A stretch of 64,000 nt of DNA from Purshia tridentata (lineage: Eukaryota; Streptophyta; Magnoliopsida; Rosales; Rosaceae): contig QANT01003857.1 in the NCBI GenBank assembly GCA_003254885.1, forward strand, positions 62,001 through 126,000. The letters are read 5' to 3'. A model generated the notes under the pieces. It saw nothing but the letters and a program-made list of their open reading frames with translations, did no database searches and was not told where the DNA came from. Made by a program: the position numbers and the translations under genes. Of the stretch, positions 58,857 to 64,000 are shown piece by piece. Within the stretch, counting starts at the first letter, position 1, and every line of letters starts with the position of its first letter.

Positions 58857-59429
58857 AAGGTTTTTTAATCACCTTGAATGGATGAGGCTCTTTAAATTAT
58901 CCTCAAACCTTCAACAATTAGATTTTAGACAAGAAATATAAAATAAAATAAAATAAGGAAAATTTCAATTTTAGAATGGGAGAATCCCTTCTCAAATTTA
59001 ACCTTAAATTAAAGGAATTCATGAGCTGGTGAGGTCCAGCCCTTTTGATTGTATTCTTATAGTCTAGAAGATGATAGATTGGGCTTAGTCAAGCCTAGGC
59101 TTTCTGACTGTATTCTATTGTTTGGTTGTCAGGTCACAACCAATAAAAGAGATATTTCTAACTTATTTGATAATTTCAAATTGAGATTTATAAAACTGAT
59201 ATGGGATGTTAAAATGAAAAAAATATTAAAAAAATCCTCTTTCAAGAGTGCTTTTGACCCCACAAAAAAAAAAAAAAAGCACAATGTCCCCTTCTATTGT
59301 TCCTAGTTCACACAAGTCAATTTTTAAACTTTTAACTGACTTATCACCATCCAAATTAAGATAGGTGTTGTAAAAATATGTGACTAGGGTTTTTGGGAGG
59401 TAGAGATAATATGTCTGTGTGTTTTTATT
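58857..59429. other. Intergenic spacer
   Basis: No gene recognised; open frames of 68-85 codons resemble nothing known. Confidence 0.4.
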
Positions 59430-61440
59430 CATCTGATATGTTTCCTCATATAGGTAGGGTTTACATGGTATTAGAAAATGACAAGGAAGCCCTTAAAACT
59501 ATTTACAGGAATAGCCAAACAAATCAAGGTATTTACAATACTCTCCCTTGGATATTCCATGTCATTAGTGTTGTCTCTGCTATGCACTTCTAAGTTGCCT
59601 CGTCAAAACCTTGCCAGGTAATAAAAACCTTGTGGGAACAAAAACAACCTTGGTCGAAGGAGAAAAGGGTACAATGCGCGTGAGTGTGGACTTTTTGCAC
59701 CAGGAACTTGGAAATAGGTGAAATCATCTCATAGTATATCAATAGGAGCGGGATGCATTTAGAGTTGCTGCACCAAAAACCTTGCCCGGTAAACCCAATG
59801 GGACAAACCCGTGGTCGAAGGGAAAAAGATGTACAAATGCATATATATATATCAAATTGAGGCATTTTTAGGATGCTATATGCATTGGGTAACCATGCCA
59901 AAATGTGCCTTATTAAAAACCTTGCCAGGTAACAAAAATCTAGTGGGACAAAATAACCCTAGACGAAAGACAAAAGAGTGCACGATGGTCAAGTGAGTAT
60001 GCCTCAAGATACTCCCCTTGATATTGACTCCCCCTGAAGACTATATACTATATAAATCAAACAATCTGCGCAAGCCAATACCTCGAACATGTTTCAAGAA
60101 TGTGGACTTCGGCAGTGACTTGGTGAAGAGATCTGCAGGATTGTCTTGAGATCGGATCTATTTGACTTCAATCTTCTGATGCTCTTGTTGCTGTTGATTG
60201 AAGAAGAACTTTGGTGCAATATGCTTGGTGTTGTCTCCTTTGATGAAACCCGTGTTCATCTGCTCGATGCAAGCGGCATTATCCTCTTAGATAATGGTCG
60301 GTTCATCAGTTGTGGAATGCAGCCCACATGTACTTTGAACATGCTTGGTAACGGCTCTCAGCCATATACATTCACAAACTGCCTCGTGAAGAGCTAAAAT
60401 CTCAGCATGATTCGAGGAGGTAGCAACAAGGGTCTGTTTCGTAGACCTCCAAGATATTGCTGTATTCCCAATGGTAAAGACATAACCAGTTTGAGAACGA
60501 GCCTTGTGTGGGTTTGATAGATAACCCGCGTTAGCAAACCCAACAAGGCATGTACCATTCTGAGGGTCATGAGGGCTCGACTCATTCCTAGATATGTAGG
60601 GATAGAATAAGCCCATATCTGTCGTACCTCTAAGGTAGCAGAAAATGTTTTTTATGCCATTCGAGTGGCAGCGTGTTGGCGCAGAGCTATATCTAGCTAG
60701 CAAGTTCACAGCGAATGCGATGTCCAGCTTAGTGCATTGAGCCAAGTACAATAATGCACCTATTGCACTCAAATATGGAACTTCTGGTGCCAATACCTTT
60801 TTGTTATCATCTGCGAGACGAAACGAATCCTTCTTAGGATCTAGACTACGGACGATCATGGGCGTGCAAGAAGGCTTCGCTTTATCCTCATTAAAACGCC
60901 TTAACATCTTCTGGATGTAATTTGATTGATGATCCAAAATTCCATCTGCACGGTGCTCGAGGTCCCGGCTAAGACAGAAATTCGTTCTCCCAAGATCTTT
61001 CTGCGTGCACGAAGGCTTCGCTTTATCCTCATTAAAACACCTTAACATCTTCTGGATGTAATTTGATTGATGATCCAAAATTCCATCTGCACGGTGCTCG
61101 AGCTCCAGGCTAAGACAGAAATTCGTTCTCCCAAGATCTTTCATTTGGAATTCCAACTTCAGATGCTTAGCAGTCTCATTGATCTCTTCAGGAGTACCAA
61201 CTAGGTTCATGTCATCAACATAAACAGCCACTATAGCAAACCCAGAACTTGTTTTCTTAATAAACACGCATGGGCATAGTTCAGTATTCACATATCCTTT
61301 TCCGATCAAATATTCAATTAGACGGTTATACCACATCCTTTCAAATTGTTTCAATCCATAAAGTGAACGCCTCAAATGAATGGAGAGCTGTTCCATGGTC
61401 TGGAACTATTTGCATCGAGTATCTTAAGTCTTTCAGGAAC

Positions 61441-61478
<38 letters not shown>

Positions 61479-61560
61479 CTCTGTGTCAAGATCCCCACAG
61501 AGGTAAGCTGTGACCACATCCATAAGCTGCATGTTTAGTTTCGACCAATGTTGTCGATCT
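59430..61560 (-). mobile_element. Broken Ty1/copia retrotransposon remnant
   Basis: A fossil, minus strand. The region about 60287-61560 encodes recognisable copia polymerase: the reverse transcriptase part with SLYGLKQ and the active-site block YVDDMNLVG, then the copia RNase H part (SAIGALLYLAQCTKLDIAFAV, GYVFTIGNTAISWRSTKQ, EILALHEAVCECIWL). The left part (about 59430-60290) is non-coding sequence of the type found at the 3' end of such elements. Gag, protease and integrase are not seen and no clear LTR pair was found, so the element is truncated and broken in several places; an (AT)n tract at about 61445-61474 lies within it. It appears old, but no LTR comparison is possible to date it. 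Confidence 0.85.
61445..61474. repeat. (AT)n microsatellite
   Basis: An alternating AT run of about 30 bases followed by a short CT run. Confidence 0.9.
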
Positions 61561-62518
61561 TACTAACCTTTAATATACTGACCTTGTCGGAGTTGATGGC
61601 AGTAAGGATTTGGCCATTCTAACAGATTATCAATAAGTGGTATTGTGTTGGCAGTTCAGTAACTGTACCAACGCCTGCCCTAGTTTCTACCTCTTAATTA
61701 CTCAAACTTACTTAACTACACTTAATTCTTAATGCACACCTATTATGTGTTATGATGGAAACATTTATGGATATACGTAGACTTCATTGAAGAAGATCAA
61801 AGAAGAAGAAGAGACTAGCTAGGTGAGATGAGCGGTGCGTGCATGTGTGCGCTATGGATATGGTAGACAACCTCAAAGCAACACCAATGTTGAAGGCTAA
61901 TATTATCAGATTGGGATTACTCAGTTAAATATAGGTTTAACTAATTAATCGGCCAAGTTTAATATAGTTTTTATGAGTCATTAGATTTATCTGACAGAGA
62001 ATTAAGACATTTGTTTGTTACATTCTAACAAATAAAACCCTTAAACCATCATATAATCCTAATTTGTTATTTGATAACAATATTAGTCACATATTTATGT
62101 GCACAAAGAAATATGTGTCAAAGTTAAACACGAAAAGTTAATCTGCGATGCATTTAATTGAAACAACTCTGGTATTATAATAATTTATTCAAATCGATTA
62201 ATACATTAATAAGAAGCTGACCTATTAATATTTCTTTTAATAGCAAAAAAAACCTTTATCTTGTACTTCATTACCACATATTAACGGCCATGCTAGCTGG
62301 CACATAATATGTTCAACCAATTAATATGGTTACAAAACTAATATGTTCTTTCTAACTTACTCTTAACTACTTGAACAACTGTGATGCAACTAACTTCTAA
62401 GCATGTCAAGAATGAACATGAACCGTTGATGATGCCATATGGGGAAAGATCCAGACCATTGAATTGACTAAATTATCCATTTCTACGATGTTCACTCGCT
62501 GTTGTCTTGAGGTTGTCT
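61561..62518. promoter_or_regulatory. Upstream region of the hexose transporter gene
   Basis: AT-rich with no coding signal. It ends at the predicted TATA box and presumably contains the transporter's promoter; no specific element (such as a W-box cluster) was established. Confidence 0.4.
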
Positions 62519-62528
62519 AGTATATAAA
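62519..62528 (+). promoter_or_regulatory. TATA-box candidate for the hexose transporter
   Basis: The stretch AGTATATAAACC lies about 140 bases before the ATG at 62666, a good plant TATA match. Confidence 0.6.
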
Positions 62529-62665
62529 CCCCTCATGCACAAACCTCATTTCAAAGAATATCATCTCGATCTCCTTTGCTAACTCGACCTCTTTTCTTTC
62601 TACGTACCCATTCTTATATATTAAGTACTAAGAATTAAGTTTGAATAACAATTTACGTAGAAAAC

Positions 62666-64000
62666 ATGGGTGGTGGATTTGCAGGGCCAGCAGGGGGTGG
62701 TGACTTTGAAGCAAAGATCACACCTCTTGTGATCATTTCTTGCATAATGGCTGCAAGCGGAGGCCTCATGTTCGGTTATGATGTTGGTATTTCAGGTACG
62801 TACATGAATTCATAACAGTTTTGTGTGTGATACGAGCAAAATGTCGACGTTATAACACGTATGAATGGATGCAGGGGGAGTTACATCGATGCCCGACTTC
62901 CTGAAGGAATTCTTCCCAGCGGTGTATGAAAAGAATCAAAATCCTGAACTCGACAGCAATTACTGCAAATACAATAACCAAGGCCTGCAATTGTTCACAT
63001 CTTCGTTGTACTTGGCTGCTTTGATAGCGACCTTCTTTGCCTCCTGGACAACAAAAAACGTGGGCCGAAAGATAACCATGTTCATTGCTGGCATTTTCTT
63101 CTCAGTCGGAACAGTTTTTAATGCTGCAGCTCAAAATCTTGCCATGCTTATTATTGGGAGGATCTTGCTTGGTTGTGGAGTCGGTTTTGCTAACCAGGTA
63201 ATTCATTTTATTTCTTAATTAATCTTAATTATGATCCTAAGTTTTATTATTTTTTAATTTTTATATGGATAATCAATTGTTTTTTGTATGTACAGGCAGT
63301 CCCACTTTTCCTTTCTGAGATTGCACCCTCCAGAATTCGTGGGGCACTCAACATACTCTTCCAGCTGAATATCACCATTGGCATTCTTTGTGCAAACCTT
63401 ATCAATTATGGAACTGCCAAGTAAGCCCACAATTGGTCTCCTAGCTAATTAATTGACAAATTAAGAGTAATTAATCATTAATTAGTAATTAATTTGTGCC
63501 ACACCATATATATATGCACAGAATTACAGGAGGATGGGGATGGAGGCTATCATTGGGTTTGGCTGGTGTTCCTGCAGCTTTGCTAACCTTGGGGTCCCTC
63601 ATCGTCACAGACACTCCTAACAGTTTGATCGCTCGTGGTAAGTTGGAGGAAGGAAAAGCAGTTCTTAAAAGGATTCGAGGGGTTGACAATGTCGATCCAG
63701 AATACTTGGAAATTGTTGAAGCAAGTCGTGCCGCTCAAGAAATCAAGCATCCCTTCCGAAATCTCCTTAAGCGTAGGAACAGACCTCAACTTGTCATTGC
63801 AATTTGTATGCAAGTCTTCCAGCAATTCACTGGCATTAATGCAGTCATGTTCTACGCTCCGGTTTTGTTCCAAACCTTGGGGTTCAAGAGTGATGCTTCT
63901 CTTTACTCAGCTGTTATAACAGGAGCTATCAATGTGCTGTCAACTGTTGTGTCAATCTACTTTGTGGACAGAGCTGGTCGCCGCGTGCTGTTGCTAGAAG
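62666..64000 (+). CDS. Sugar transport protein, STP13-like hexose/H+ symporter (partial, 5' part)
   Basis: Exons 62666-62795, 62875-63197, 63296-63420 and 63522 onward join in phase and run off the window, giving the first ~350 of an expected ~525 residues. The family moves glucose and other hexoses with protons across the plasma membrane. Seen: [20 protein letters not shown] leading into membrane segment 1 with [17 protein letters not shown], the family-conserved [20 protein letters not shown], the MFS loop [38 protein letters not shown], the central loop with [31 protein letters not shown] and [12 protein letters not shown]. The sequence is closer to Arabidopsis STP13 (MSS1) than to other STPs, as I recall it. 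STP13 is induced in defence and stress and retrieves apoplastic sugar; equivalent regulation here is an inference. Confidence 0.93.

Overview
This window is AT-rich plant nuclear DNA with multi-exon GT-AG genes separated by intergenic tracts full of small transposable elements. Protein sequences and repeat content point to a eudicot, most likely Rosaceae and possibly Prunus; that taxon is an inference from recall, not a database result. I see no bacterial-type operon, CRISPR array, rRNA or convincing tRNA.

Layout, left to right: an intronless MBOAT wax-synthase-like acyltransferase (minus, 286-1464); the spliceosomal ubiquitin-protease-like protein USP39/SAD1 (minus, 9 coding exons, 3082-6605); a Rho GDP-dissociation inhibitor (minus, 5 exons, 8800-10723); a predicted plastid glycine-rich membrane protein of unknown function (minus, 3 exons, 12917-14256); a repeat-rich gap with a hairpin-bearing dispersed repeat and a whole TRIM element (14447-16097); a DEK_C plus double-SWIB protein (plus, 5 exons, 17298-19709); a plastid-targeted NTF2-like membrane protein (minus, 5 exons, 20862-22055); EMC3 (plus, 8 exons, 23183-25670); a MITE-dense gap (27483-30520); a Glu/Ala-rich protein (plus, 32315-33431); a possible 49-residue membrane microprotein (minus, 34126-34275); the HECT ligase UPL5 (minus, 3 exons, 35024-40710) with a solo LTR in its large intron; an F-box protein of the CPR1/CPR30 type (minus, 2 exons, 45076-46593) with an F-box fragment nearby; a second copy of the hairpin repeat and more MITEs (48945-52510); a p24-delta cargo receptor (plus, 4 exons, 52809-58050) with a 3.6 kb repeat-filled intron; a broken Ty1/copia remnant (about 59430-61560, minus); and the 5' part of an STP13-type hexose transporter (plus, 62666 to the window edge).

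The genes are housekeeping or signalling genes without an evident shared pathway. Two themes recur: early secretory pathway proteins (EMC3, p24-delta) and ubiquitin-related proteins (the protease-like USP39, UPL5, the F-box protein). EMC3, UPL5 and the CPR1-type F-box gene correspond to near neighbours on Arabidopsis chromosome 4 as I recall them (At4g12590, At4g12570, At4g12560), suggesting an ancestral collinear block.

I did not find a convincing new biological system. The least explained items are a ~0.93 kb two-copy repeat with a nested palindromic core, a GC-richer non-autonomous element holding a nearly perfect 238 bp tandem duplication, the 49-residue membrane ORF, and the plastid membrane protein of unknown function. 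Exon borders were placed by hand from reading frame and GT-AG sites; the phases close in every gene reported.
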